Under the pieces are notes generated by a model, which searched no databases, was not told the origin of the DNA, and saw only the letters and a program-made list of their open reading frames with translations. A DNA stretch of 64,000 nt from Tenebrio molitor. Its lineage: Eukaryota > Arthropoda > Insecta > Coleoptera > Tenebrionidae. Location: positions 7,998,001-8,062,000 of the forward strand of contig NC_091046.1 of assembly GCF_963966145.1 (NCBI RefSeq), given 5' to 3'. A program made the translations under genes and the position numbers. Positions within the stretch are counted from its first letter, which is position 1. Every line of letters begins with the position of its first letter. Shown here piece after piece: positions 12,163-23,440 of this stretch.

Positions 12163-12464
12163 CAGTTGCGGAATTAAAATTTCGGGCACTATTGTCAATG
12201 TCATGATATAAACTCTAAAACAACCTTTACGTTAATAACCTTATTTTTTACTCTTGTCATGTTTTTGTCTTTTTGGCATTCAAAAATTGTCATTTGTGGC
12301 ATAATAACGGGTAGGCAACATATCAAAGCGATTGGGTGACTGACACAGAAAAGTTTAAATGGTTTAATTTTTGAATGTCAGTCATGATGACAGTAGAAGA
12401 TGCTTTACAGAGATTTTGTTGAAGTGACAGAAAAATAGTGCCCGAAATTTTAATTCCGCAGCTG
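12163..12464. mobile_element. Tc1/mariner-type MITE, 302 bp, TA-flanked
   Basis: The termini are CAGTTGCGGAATTAAAATTT plus CGGGCACTATT and its inverse (one mismatch in the first ten bases: CAGCTGCGG). Each terminus is preceded by TA. The CAGT start and TA duplication are characteristic of Tc1/mariner elements. It is non-coding. Confidence 0.85.
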
Positions 12465-12466
12465 TA

Positions 12467-13659
12467 CCTACGAACACTCCCTTACGTTATTTCTGCTATT
12501 ATTCACAAAACGTTTGCTGACTTCGGTTCCGCAATACAAGGGTTTCAGCGTACTGAGAAAGTGTAATAAAGCCTAACATTTTTATTACCGAAATAAACTT
12601 ATTTTTATGAAGTGGAATTCAATTGACTGAATCACAACGCAATGAAATTTCTTAAGCCAGTTTTGTAAGTTAGAAGTTATACCTTGTCTGAAAAATAATA
12701 GTTCTAGAATACGAATTTGTTAAAAAAAATCTTAAATAAACAAATAAGTGTCGTAAGAGATCAGTTAATGCGACTGTTGTTTCAAAATCCCGCTCGGGAG
12801 ATATGATACTGAGTGATGAAGTAAGGCTGTAAGGTGATGTTTTCAAAACATAGATGTCTAGGAAATATCTGTTACGAAAGCTATGAAAAACTAGCAAGTT
12901 AGGTGTTTGGGGCCACGCCGATTCAGGGAACAAAATAAGTTGTATGTATAACAAGGCAAGATCTGAAAAAAATAATGCAGTAAACAACTTTGGAGTTTGG
13001 ATAGTTGGTGTTGCCGGGCCTGCTATATTTCAACACACCTTGTAGCAACAGAATTAGTACAAACTGATGGATTCAAAAAGACTTCTTACACAGATTTACA
13101 AGATTATTAAAAGATTTTACATTTTTGTTAAAACGGGGAATTTTGAAAAAAATTAGTAACTTGTGTATAAAGCACTACTTTTTTTTTTAAGCGGGAAGTT
13201 TACACGCGTGAGCGCAACAAGTGTTGTAATCCTACGTGTAAAAATAGTGAGGATGATTCTTGTTTTCGCTTTATTTATGTAGGTATCCAAATCAAAATAA
13301 CTTTTCAAAACTTAAACAATTTTTCATTAATTTAATTTCGGAAACCTGTGTAATTAAGGAAACATCAGAATATGAATTAGTTTTACTCTCATTGTGTAAT
13401 TTTGGTGAATATCTAAAAGTCAAAAGCTGTTATTATGTTGAAGTGTACACATTTAAAGTTTTTTTACAATTATTTGCATAAAATGCGCGAATCCAGCGGT
13501 GAAAGTGATGATAAACATTCCCAATTATTATTTTACAAAGAATTTATTTTCTATTTTCTTTATTTCTAGAGCAAATTAAGCCAAATTTGGTTAAGTGCAA
13601 CTGTACTAAAGTGTCACCTAAAGTTCCCCTAAAAAAAAAAAATCAACTATAAAATATTA
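12467..13659. other. gene-free spacer
   Basis: Only unsupported short open frames. I found no inverted-repeat element with both ends. Confidence 0.4.
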
Positions 13660-13661
13660 TA

Positions 13662-14003
13662 TTCTCGTGTCAAAAATGGATTACTCCCTAGAATTCGAAC
13701 TTTTAGGGAAATAACGTTTTTCATGTTGTGTGTTGGTTGGTTACTTTGAATTGAGAGATTAAATCCAAATAATAAATAAATATGCCGCCAGTAACCAAAA
13801 TTGATTGTGAAACGAAAAATCATCTATCACTTAGCGAGAAATTATTCATTTGCAACTGTTACAATTAATTTGCTGTCTTACATTTTTGATTTGTCTTTTG
13901 TTTGTCACCAGAAACCACATAGCCTCCAACCTAACCAAATTTATGGCAACCTAGTAACGAATATCCCTAAATCCTAGGGAGTAATCCATTTTTGACACGA
14001 GAG
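13662..14003. mobile_element. MITE, 342 bp, TA-flanked
   Basis: The left end CTCGTGTCAAAAATGGATTA plus CTCCCTAG is repeated in inverse at the right end, with TA on each side (13660-13661 and 14004-14005). It is non-coding. Confidence 0.85.
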
Positions 14004-14215
14004 TACAGGTGTATCTGAAATACGTGTGTTAATTTTAATCAGTGGAAGAACTCGCTAATTTATGAAACTTTCCTCTATAACATTTTGTAAAATTCGCAAA
14101 AGTTTTTTGCCCCCCAATGTTTACTAAACGAGTCCTTTTCTGTGATTAACTACAGACCATCCCAAAACCTGTTGAATTAAGTTGGTGAAAACAAAATTAC
14201 ACTAAATGTACTATA

Positions 14216-14561
14216 CTTGGGCCAACCAACCCCTAGTGCCCGCGTATTTTAAATAGCAGCTTCCAATTGGCTTACTCAAAACGTGCGCAGATTTTCGAAA
14301 GCCTGATGTACATCCACAAAAATAACTTGACGGCATCCGGCATCTCATTCGTTTTAACCTCGCTTCGGGAGTTTGACCACGTGTTTGTTTGTTTGTTTTC
14401 CTTGGCATTTTTCGATTTGTATTACAAAATAGTTTTGTTTCAAGACAAATGGTAAAGAACCTGCTTCATTGTGAAACAGGCTTCGGCGTATATCGTTCTA
14501 CGCAACTAGGCCACATCCCCTTTTTTTTATTACTACGAGTATATCTGTTGGTTGGCCCAAG
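14216..14561. mobile_element. MITE, 346 bp, TA-flanked
   Basis: Perfect 15-base terminal inverted repeats CTTGGGCCAACCAAC lie next to TA on both sides. The interior has no transposase, and the open frames inside are not supported. Confidence 0.75.
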
Positions 14562-15243
14562 TATAATGGCAATTTTGATATTACTAGGATGCTGAGTGCT
14601 AGACCAATCAAATCTAAGTACACAACGTTGCCGGTTGATTTTCTGGGTAGAATACAATGTGGGTGGTTTTGGTTTTGGCACGACTTATAGTCTATTTTTT
14701 TTTGTAACCATGAGAATTTTCATTTTATTTTTTTTTTTATAACAAAGTAAATTTTTGACAAGTTTTGGTATAATTTGCTTGATATTCTAGAAAATTAACT
14801 TTATGCTGAGGCCAATTGTTCGTACCGAAGAAATCGTCACACGAAATAGGTTGACATTTTCCAATCCATGACCACCTTTGACCAAGATAATTTTTGATAT
14901 TCCGGTATGTTATTTCATTGCAGCGGTAAGGAAGGTTGACCGCAAGAGCCATATAAGTTTCCAGAAAGTGCTAACATCTTGTCTTCAACTTCTATCTACA
15001 TAAAAATATCATTACCTTCTCACAATAACACAATAAAATAAATCTTCCAGGAGCAAACATTTTAAAACTTGTCTTATTTTATTTAAACATGGCCACCATA
15101 TGTATATGTATAAATTGCCAAGTTACTGAATATATTTGTAACCATCAGAAACTACGAACAGCTGGATTGCCACGCTGAAATTTTTGCAAATTCTAAACTT
15201 TAGACGATCAAATTATTGAGAAGTACAAAAAATAGGGTGTATA

Positions 15244-15343
15244 CCGCAAGATTAAAGTGAGTCTTTTAATCCCTCAGGTGACTTTGTCTCGAGCAATAAA
15301 CTTCACCCTCGGGATTAAAAGGCTCACTTTAGTCTCTGGGCAT
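15244..15343. mobile_element. short palindromic MITE or hairpin, about 100 bp
   Basis: TTAAAGTGAGTCTTTTAATC and the inverse of GATTAAAAGGCTCACTTTA form arms around a loop containing CTCGAGCAATAAA. Flanking TATA/ATA on both sides suggests a small mobile element. Confidence 0.55.
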
Positions 15344-15344
15344 A

Positions 15345-16144
15345 TAAGACGGTGTGATTAAATAAAAACGGGAAAGTACAGGCCGTGGAATTTCTCATAG
15401 CACGTTAACTTTTCTAGGTTATAACTTATAACTACAGTTTTTGTTCATTTGTATGCATTACGTGATTATTTTCACGTTTGTTTCAAAAACTAACAGATGC
15501 ACATCAATCAATTTTTGGAAATTGCAAAGCTAATTCTGGTCCGTTTTTGTTACGAGTAAATCACACGTACCTACGTTAGGACTTAGCCCTGTTTGTTCCA
15601 ATGCCTCGGTCCAATGGGCTGTTTTCCTGCGATGATGTCGTCCAACTATCGTAGAGGTCTTGCATTTTTTCATGGGCTATGAGTCATATCTGCGCAAACG
15701 ATGAATATCGGTCTCGGTAGGCGCTACAAACCGACCGGAAAACATCGTCATTCGTTACGTCAGTTTCGTCTCTTTCTCGTCTATTTCTATTTGTATGTAC
15801 ATATTTGAATTTGAAAGTAGTCGATGCTTTTAGTTTTCATTTACATATATGTATATTTTTCACTGGTTTATCGCTCCCCCTTCGCGCAGATATTTCCAAG
15901 GTCACAGACCAAATCCAACACCTCTACCAACGTCTATGTGGTCATCCTGGGAGTCGTTTTGTGTCTGGTTTCTGTGTTTCAACTTTCTTCGCTAATTTTT
16001 TATCTCCCTTTCTCCGCGATCTCTCCAATGTCTTCTTTTTGATCTTGTCCATCTGACCACATATTATGATCGGTACATTATCGCCTCGGACGCTATGCGT
16101 CCTCGGTTATATAAACCAAGCTCGTTTCATAAGCATTGCCATTA
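15345..16144. other. gene-free spacer
   Basis: Moderately GC-rich with pyrimidine-rich stretches. A TATATAAACC at about 16111 resembles a TATA box, but no gene follows it; the large palindrome starts 36 bases later. Confidence 0.4.
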
Positions 16145-16146
16145 TA

Positions 16147-17584
16147 CAGGCTGATTCACGTAGCCCGTTCATTAGAAACTTTCTGATTTCCCCAAATCAT
16201 ATTAATATGAAAATTGGTAGTTGACTATAATCGATTACTCCAAGTTCAAATGAAATATTTTCAAAATGGTGGCACTTCCAGAAATACCGGAAATTGACGC
16301 TTAAATGGCTTTCGCCCTCATTTTGACTTCACATTTCGATTCTACGTTAAATTTTGAGTTTAAAGCGTCTTTTTGTCAACACTTATCTGTCATCGTTTTT
16401 GACCTATGTCATATTTTTTGCAAAAAAGCGAGGTTGCAAGGCTTCATTAACAAATTTATAACTCTTGAACCATCTGAAATAAATAATAGATTTTTTTTAG
16501 TTGAATTGCTAAAGACCTGGCCGATCTTTTCCGCCATTAGTGAATTTTTTTAAATATTTTATACGCCCACTGAAATTTTTCAAAATTGCTAATAAAAAAA
16601 TGTCAAAAACTGCATTTTTTTAAATGGCAACCACCATTTATGACACTAGATATAAATGTAAAATTTAATTCTAAGCCTACTTTTTATTAACATTGTGTAT
16701 GCCTATTCCCAGCCGTTTTAGCGTAATTTCGATTTTTTGAGTAAAATATTGTTTTATTTGAATTTTTATTCAAAAATCACATGCAATAAACAGTAAATAA
16801 CAACGAAATAATAAAAAATAAGCAAATTAACAAAAAAATATTTTCAATGAATTCATTTACATTAAAATATTTTTTTGTTAATTTGCTTATTTTTTATTGT
16901 TTTGTTGTTATCTAATATTTATTGCAATGCTATTTTTGAATAAAAATTCAAATAAAACAATTGATTATAAAAAATATTTTATTCAAAAAATTGAAATTAC
17001 GCCTAAACGGCTGCAAATAGGCATACATAATGTTAATAAAAGTGGCATTAAATTTAATTTAAAATTTAATTTTACATTTATATCTAGTATCAGAAATGGT
17101 AGTTGGTAGTTTTCAACATTTTTTGATTATCACTTTTAAAAAATTGCAGTTGGAGTATGAAACATTAAAAAAATGTCGTTGATAGCGCAAAAAAGCGGCC
17201 AAATCTTTGGCAAGTCAGTAAAGTAAAAATAAATTATTTATTTCTGATGGTTCAGAAATTATAAATTTTTTAATGAAGCCCTGCAACCTCACTTTTTTGC
17301 AAAAAAGATGACATAGGTCAAAAACGATGACAGATAAGTATTGACCAAAAGACGTACTAAACTCAAAAGTTAACGTAGAATCGAAATGTGAAGTCAAAAT
17401 GGGGCCTTTCTATTTAAAAAAACAAAGATGGCACCGATTTCCGGTATTTCCGGAAGTGCCGCCATTTTGAAAATATTTCATTTGAACTTGGAGTAGTCGG
17501 TTATAGTCAACTGCCAATTTTCATATTAATATGATTTTGGGAAATCAAAAAGTTTCTAATGCACGGGCTACGTGAATCAGCCTG
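16147..17584. mobile_element. 1.44-kb near-complete palindrome (fold-back element), TA-flanked
   Basis: The left arm (16147-16844) and right arm (16864-17584) are inverted copies along essentially their whole length, about 700 bases each, joined by a 19-base spacer (16845-16863). The termini are CAGGCTGATTCACGTAGCCC and its inverse, each next to TA (16145-16146 and 17585-17586). Matching blocks can be followed inward: AATCATATTAATATGA, CATTTCGATTCTACGTTA, GACCTATGTCAT, GGTTGCAAGGCTTCATTA (right arm: GGTTGCAGGGCTTCATTA), and AAGCAAATTAACAAAAAAAT at the apex. Mismatches and small indels are scattered. There is no transposase. The end type fits the Tc1/mariner superfamily. If transcribed, it would fold into a very long hairpin RNA. 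Confidence 0.9.
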
Positions 17585-17795
17585 TATACCATGAGATCGA
17601 AAAAAAAAATTAGAGTTGGCTGTGACCAAAAATTTCAGTTGGCAATTCGTTAAAATTTCAATTATCAGATGTCAGTCTTAAAAGTTAAGTTAGTGATTTT
17701 GAGAACGTTGAAATCTTGATTTTCATAAAGGTGTGAATTATGTGTGATCTGTCGGTTGTAAAAGAATCCTGAGGAGCTCCAATCGTATTTACGAA

Positions 17796-18056
17796 CTAGA
17801 GTAAATGTTCGAAATGTCTGCCTTCAGCTTCCAAACATACTGCTACCTACTCTCTTCGCTTGATGTTTTCAAATGAATTATGTACTTGCATTAATTCGGG
17901 AATTGTGCCAGGCCTGTTTTTGAACACGTTATTTTTCAGGTATGGAAAAACAAAATAATCAAGTTGTTGGGAAGTCCTAGAAAGTCCGGAATGACAGTTA
18001 CTATTGTAATTAATAACATCTGATGACATTTGAATTAAATTTTTACGTGCTGCCAA
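17796..18056 (-). pseudogene. C-terminal fragment of a mariner-like transposase
   Basis: The minus-strand frame from 18056 reads through LSRTSQQLDYFVFPYLKNNV and then FKNRPGTIPELMQVHNSFEN. It then shifts frame to end CLEAEGRHFEHLL before TAG (17796-17798). The (C)xEAxGRHFEHLL ending and the preceding PxTIxEL helix are the C-terminal signature of DUF4817-type transposases; similar ends occur at 1049 and 51408 in this window. The catalytic core is absent, and no terminal inverted repeats could be assigned. Confidence 0.65.
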
Positions 18057-18598
18057 CTAAAGTGTATTAATCATGGCCATCTAGATTTTTTTTATTTTCG
18101 ATCGCACGGTACTTATTACATAAATAGCTACAATGTGATTTTTTATTTTTTTTAACAAGTGAAAGTCGACACAATATTTAAGCATTTCTGGCTTTTTATG
18201 AAAAATTGGAGCATTAAATTGTATGTTTCTTTTAATCCATTTGTTATCATCTCGTTTTGGTCTAGTATATAACAAAACACACTGTATCTGTAACAAGATG
18301 TCCAATTGCAACAACTTTATTTACAAAGTTATAATAACATCTAACAAACAAAAACACTCAGAACATACCATTCTGACTTTTCTCTTGTTATGACCTGGTG
18401 CTAAACTAGACAAGTCTGCGAACTCCATTGCTGACTGATAAAAATTAATCTCTTATCTGGTGCAATATAAGTGACACTGTAATAATCAACGATACATTTT
18501 ATTATTAGGTGTAAATCCATTAATTCATTTAATTCCGCAACAATTACTTTATTATCCGCAAATTTCCGTTCGCGATTTGTTCAAATTTTTTCACAGAA
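18057..18598. other. spacer and 3' UTR region of the minus-strand protease
   Basis: AT-rich. The part next to 18598 should contain the 3' UTR of the minus-strand protease. TTTATT at about 18497, read on the minus strand, is an AATAAA polyadenylation signal about 100 bases after the stop codon. Confidence 0.4.
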
Positions 18599-19973
18599 TT
18601 AGCAAAAACACGCCAATAACAAAACACAAAAAGAAAGACCGTGCAACGTGACATCGGACCCGTCGTCGGTTTGCACATCTTCTTCATATTCGCTATTGTC
18701 TCGGATCCAGTCGACGTACTTGGAAATTCTGGCTAGAACTTTGGGTTGCTCCCTGCTTGAAATTCCACAATTAGAACTAATCCCAAATGAAATAATTCCC
18801 GCCTGAAATCCTTCAATTAGAAGTGGCCCGCCAGAGTCGCCCTACAATCGCAGCACGATTATTTTTGAATATCCCCAACGGTCGTATATTTTTCAATAAT
18901 TTACTTGGCACGATCCCTTGCCATTCTCAGGCCATCCAGCGCACATGTTCTTTTCCATATCGTACATGCCGAAGTGGCTTACGCTGCAATCGGAGTCGCT
19001 GTACACGACGACGTCCACTTTACGCAACACGTTTGGCACGAAGCCGTCTTCCTGTCGATCAATTAAAAAAAAAAAAATTGATTTTGTTGGTACATTTTTG
19101 ACTTACCGTCAAGCCCCACCCCACCAAAGTACCGTTGAGGTCAGTCTCGCAAGCAAAATTTTGCGAAACCAGCTTCACGGGATGGTACAGATGATCAGGC
19201 ACTTGACCTTCCATCTAAAATAATTAAAGAAAAACTGTGAAGTGGAGATTAATGGAGGATGAGATGTCCACTGTAACATTTAGCTAATCAGCAACAAAGT
19301 GGAACAGATGCCGTTCCAGAATATTTATAAATATTTAAGAACGGCAAAAAGCTTGCTTTCAGGTGAATTTACAACGGCCCCAATTGTCGTTTCTGATTCC
19401 TCGCTGATACTTAATCCCCAACCCTTCCCCATTTCATTATTTACGAGATACCTCCTTCTTAATAAATATTTATGATTTCTCGAGGCAATTCGCGACGCAA
19501 AATTCAATAATTGCCCGAAAGAAACTTGCCTCCAGGATCGCTACGTCGTTTATGTGCTCCATGTCGCTGTAATTTTCGTTACAAATTATCGATTTTATCG
19601 GAATTTTCTCTTGGGGATTGTCCAAGTAGTGGGTTAAATGAACCGTTAAGTCAACCAAACTGCAAAACACAATTTCACTGCAAGGGTGACACGGCCAAAT
19701 TGGCAAACAACATTACCTCACGTCGCATACGCAATGAGCCGCTGTTAAAATGTATTTCTTGTTCAATACAGTTCCTCCGCAAAAGTGTCTGCCCTTGTTC
19801 TCTAACGACACCTGCAAAAGCGCACTAAGACGTCTGTTATAGATCCGGACATGTTTGCTCACCACGAAAGGAAATTCGCCGATTTCAGCACTCGTACCGT
19901 TAACGATTCTTACGTCACTCGTTGCAAAACTGGATGAAATGAAGCTGAAAAGCACAAACCAGAATAATTCCAT
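18599..19973 (-). CDS. S1A trypsin-like serine protease, 277 aa, with hydrophobic C-terminal tail (6 exons)
   Basis: Minus-strand exons in order: 19973-19863, 19811-19717, 19659-19530, 19214-19107, 19051-18905, 18841-18599. Residues 1-19 are a signal peptide (MELFWFVLFSFISSSF). The zymogen cleavage site is DVR|IVNG (I23). The catalytic triad is H63 (TAAHC), D107 (NDVAIL) and S200 (GDSGGP). The residue at chymotrypsin position 189 is Gly, and the usual PGVF segment of the S1 pocket is replaced by QPKVL, so specificity should be unusual. Extra cysteines occur (C66, C95). The C-terminus extends past the catalytic domain through an acidic linker to a hydrophobic end (SFCVLLLACFC), suggesting a GPI anchor or membrane tether. 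Intron 3 appears to use a GC donor (GAG|GCAAGT); ending the exon there matches the homologous exon ends of the neighbouring genes. It is divergent from, and head-to-head with, the tandem proteases. Confidence 0.9.
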
Positions 19974-20041
19974 TTGAACTTTTGTAAGAATATCACGAGC
20001 AAGATTTGTTTTGTGGATTCGACGGGAAAATAATTTTATAA

Positions 20042-20074
20042 TACTGAACAATCAGTCGTCACTGCTTTATTATA
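20042..20074 (-). promoter_or_regulatory. TATA box and initiator of the minus-strand protease
   Basis: On the minus strand TATAATAAAG (from 20074) lies about 30 bases before an arthropod-type initiator TTCAGTA (around 20044). This gives a 5' UTR of about 70 bases to the ATG at 19973. Confidence 0.6.
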
Positions 20075-20099
20075 AGTAAATAAAATACTTAGCTGAAAA

Positions 20100-21045
20100 A
20101 AAATACATATATCTTTACTCGTCGGTTCCCTTTCTGAAACAATAAATGAATAAATGTTCATTACATTTTATTGTGCGATTTTTTTGGTAAGAATTTAGAA
20201 AAAATAATCATGTTGTGGAAAAGTATTGTGATTGCATCAGTTGGATGACGTCAAAAATATTTATTGAACTCGATGAGGTCGACGAATCAGTCAATTCTTA
20301 TCAGACGTTGTATAGTTCGTAAAATAAAAAACAAGTGTTTAAAAAAATTCTCATCAAAGAAAAAAAAATGGTCATGTCTTTTCTGTCCTGTCACACTTAT
20401 AATTTTTTTAGACACATAGAAGCTCTCAAAGGAAGTGGATGTTTTGCAGCAAGGTAATTGTAAATACGGAGTATCATTTTTGCTGTGAAAATAATAAAAA
20501 ATAAATGCGCATATCTCATTTCGTACTGGTTCTAAAATGATACTCCAGAACAAAAGATTTTAATTTCACTTCTGTTTTCGATGCTAGCCACGTGTTCATA
20601 TTAAACCACAGCATCCGTACTAGAAAATCTAAGACCATAAAAATATTTAATTTATGATAGAGTTAACAGAGATTATTTGTTAATAATAATTATGGTACAA
20701 TAAATTATAACAAACACAGCTGATCCAGCAATTTTTTGTCCGATTAAAAACGTTATGGGGTAGCTGAGAAAAACGGGGAAAATAATATTATTGTTTTTCT
20801 CGCCTCGTTTGAATATTTTCGCGTTCACGATTACGCACTTTGACAGATTACGAAGTTTTAATGTATTCAATAAAGTGCGGTAGGTTAGTGATAAACAAAA
20901 ATAATCTTATTATTGATCATATTTTCTTTGTGAATGAAAAGTGCGTGTCAGCGTAAAAAATGATTGTCACGCGATAACTATCTCAGACTAAACAAATCCT
21001 TATTTATAGTAAGAACTTTTTGGATTAAATTCGTTGCTCAATTTT
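20100..21045. other. intergenic region between divergent proteases
   Basis: About 1 kb of AT-rich DNA separates the two head-to-head protease promoters. TATC/GATA words are present, but I see no exon or inverted-repeat element. Shared regulatory sequence is possible by position only. Confidence 0.4.
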
Positions 21046-21047
21046 TG

Positions 21048-21055
21048 TATAAAAG
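21048..21055 (+). promoter_or_regulatory. TATA box of first plus-strand protease
   Basis: TATAAAAG is preceded by a GT and lies 47 bases upstream of the ATG at 21095. This implies a very short 5' UTR (about 15-20 bases). Confidence 0.6.
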
Positions 21056-21094
21056 TTGGTCCAAATCCTCAAAAATGTATCAAATAAAGCGAAA

Positions 21095-22181
21095 ATGTTC
21101 ACCGAAGCGGTCGTCGTAGTGTGCCTTGTCCTCAGTGTCTCAGGTACGATGTTTTTGGGTCAATTTGATAATTTAATTTAGACAATTTGGACAGGTTCCC
21201 CAATCAGTGAACGCATAGTCAATGGTACAGATGCTCGAGAAGGAGAAATTCCATACATTGTAAGGACGCTTTGTAGTTGAGTCAATTTATATTTCCAATA
21301 AACGGTTGCAGGTCTCTCTACGATTGCAAGACAGACACACTTGCGGAGGATCTATTCTGGATTCCAGACACATTCTAACTGCAGCTCACTGCGTCCAATA
21401 GTCAGTTGAAATAATACAAATTGTAATTTATTTGGAAAACTCATTTTGAAACTGTTTCAGTGACGTGATTTACTACAGCGTCCAATACGGTGTGACACGC
21501 ATAAGTTCCGCCCTTAATGCTCCAAATGTGATCGAGGTTTCCAAAATTACAGTTCATGAAGGTTACGTTCCTGGAAATGGGTACCTTAACGACGTTGCAG
21601 TTGTAGAAGTACTCAGAACAAAATAAGTTTTCAGGGTGTAAACATGAATTGTTCTAGCTCAAGTCGGACATTCCTTTTGGAGTACACGTGCAACCGGTAA
21701 AACTACCAAGTCTCTCTGCTGCCACTCCAGAAAATGCTCCAGCAACTCTCTCGGGATGGGGATACCCATACGTGAGTCTCTGCATTACTCTATAAACAGG
21801 AGCAAAATGGTGTTGTCAATTTTAGACTGGAGGGGCTGTCATGGAAGATCTGCAAACTGTCGATATTGTCGTATTTTCTGATGCGGATTGTGAAAGGATT
21901 CACGCAGGTACGGGACCCACCTACAGCAATTACCACGTCTGTGCTGGAATACCAGAAGGGGGCAAAGGGCAATGCAGTGTAAGAATTTTGAATAAGTGTA
22001 AAGCGGTGAGTTGAAATTGTTTGTTTGACAGGGTGACTCTGGTGGTCCGTTGGTGGTAGATGGGGTTCAAGTGGGGATTGTTTCGTGGTCTGTGAAACCT
22101 TGCACGGTGCAGGGCTTTCCAGGGGTGTTTACTAAAGTTTCTACTCAGTTGGGATGGATCCAACGCCAGGTGGCTGCATAA
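21095..22181 (+). CDS. S1A chymotrypsin/elastase-like serine protease, 255 aa (tandem copy 1, 7 exons)
   Basis: Exons: 21095-21143, 21195-21259, 21312-21400, 21461-21608, 21658-21771, 21826-21978, 22032-22181, all GT-AG. The product is a secreted zymogen: signal peptide to G17, short propeptide, then cleavage at ER|IVNG (I24). Triad: H64 (TAAHC), D112 (LNDVAVV), S209 (GDSGGP). Cysteines fit the three standard pairs of invertebrate S1A enzymes (C42-58, C168-182, C191-220 in chymotrypsin numbering). The base of the S1 pocket reads GKGQCSGDSGG, placing Gly at position 189, and the wall reads SWSVKPC (Ser at 216). This suggests a chymotrypsin- or elastase-like preference rather than trypsin. AATAAA follows at about 22316. 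A secreted digestive role in the midgut is inferred from the family and tandem arrangement. Confidence 0.93.
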
Positions 22182-22372
22182 GACCAAAGGGTTATTTATT
22201 GGCACGTTAATTTAAAGAAATATTTTTACGACAGTGATTTTTTTTATTTATTTTAGAACATTTGAAAACTTATTAAAAAATTATTTGTACCTACTTATCA
22301 AAGAAATTAAAAAAAAATAAATATTTTTCTCTAAACATGTTTTATTATTACATATTTTAAATGAAAAAATCA

Positions 22373-22870
22373 TTTGTTCGATACCTACCTCCCTAGAAAG
22401 TGAGTCCATAGTTACCAGTGGGTGAAGATTTCATTTTCGCTCACTGTCTTTCATTCACTCGTAATTTTTTCCAATTCTTTCTGATAACGTAATTTTGATT
22501 TCTTAGGCAACATTTGGTACCTCGCGGCATTTGCCTCTTTCAGGACATTATCAGGAACATATAATTCACACTTCCACAACTTGCACACAACCACTCTATC
22601 GACGTTACAGAACTTTGTATATTTTGTATTTTATTTTTTCCATAGCAACAGATCCGTCTAAAAATGTGGTTTATTTTTATTTAGAATTTTGAATACAAAG
22701 TTACAGATTCAATTTCTAAGGAGATATCGAACAAAACCAAATACAGCACTCGAAAGTAAGGCCACTTTCGTTCACTTGAATTGCATCGTGTACTCAGCTC
22801 CGCTTCGTGGACGAACACGCAATTCGTGTGAACGAAAGCTTTGCCTTTTTCACTTTTACTAAAAATCGTA
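22373..22870 (-). pseudogene. dispersed repeat with N-terminal fragment of a Crypton-like tyrosine recombinase (copy 1)
   Basis: About 480 bases align with 62837-63250 in the same orientation (shared blocks include CAACATTTG then CCTCGCGGCA, and CAGAACTTTGT). On the minus strand the conserved part encodes ELYVPDNVLKEANAAR followed by QMLPKKSKLRYQKELEK, then a stop. The LPKKSKxRYxK block is what I recognise from the N-terminus of insect tyrosine-recombinase transposons (Crypton type, XerD-like). The catalytic recombinase domain is not present in the window. Identification from this short block is tentative; a conserved promoter plus first exon spread as a repeat is the simplest reading. Confidence 0.45.
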
Positions 22871-23180
22871 AACATGTGTTTATCAAAACCTATAAGTATA
22901 CCAATAAGAACTGCGGAAAGTAAACATAAAAGTAAACGTTGAAAAAAGCAAAATTATGATAATATCCACGAAAGAAAGAAAACACGGAATTCCTATACAA
23001 GGAGAAGTATTAGAACAGGTTATAAACTACAGTTACTTAGGAAGAGTTTGGTAAAATGGATAAGGAAATAAACCAAAAAATCGGAAAACCTGGTAGGCTA
23101 TAGAACTCTCTAAGAAGCACGTTGCTGAGGAAGAAAGAAAACAGTTACTAAAGGAAATAAAAACACAAATATACCCTATA

Positions 23181-23428
23181 CCAGGTGACTTTTAATCATT
23201 GAGACAAATTTAGTGGATTGGCCTACCCGAATAATTGGTACGCGTAGTCATTTGTCAAAGAGTTGCCTATTGATTAGCTTTCTAGGTTAGGATTCGAGAA
23301 ATAAATAATGACAAATTGATTTATTTTGACCGTTGAACTGCCAATTTGAGAGTTCAGTGTACAAACATAAAATCGTAAATGTGTTGCCAACTGAACAAAA
23401 ATGATTTAAATCATTAAAAGTCACCCAG
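23181..23428. mobile_element. MITE, 248 bp, TA-flanked, inserted in a LINE
   Basis: The termini CCAGGTGACTTTTAAT and (inverted right end) CTGGGTGACTTTTAAT, each next to TA, define the element. It is non-coding. Confidence 0.75.
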
Positions 23429-23440
23429 TACATGTATATA

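Noticed and set aside
16105..16120. TATA box of an unseen gene
   Set aside because: No exon follows; the sequence runs directly into the large palindrome.
16305..17397. Open frames in the palindrome, similar on both strands
   Set aside because: They are the two inverted arms read in opposite directions, with no transposase motifs and many stops nearby.
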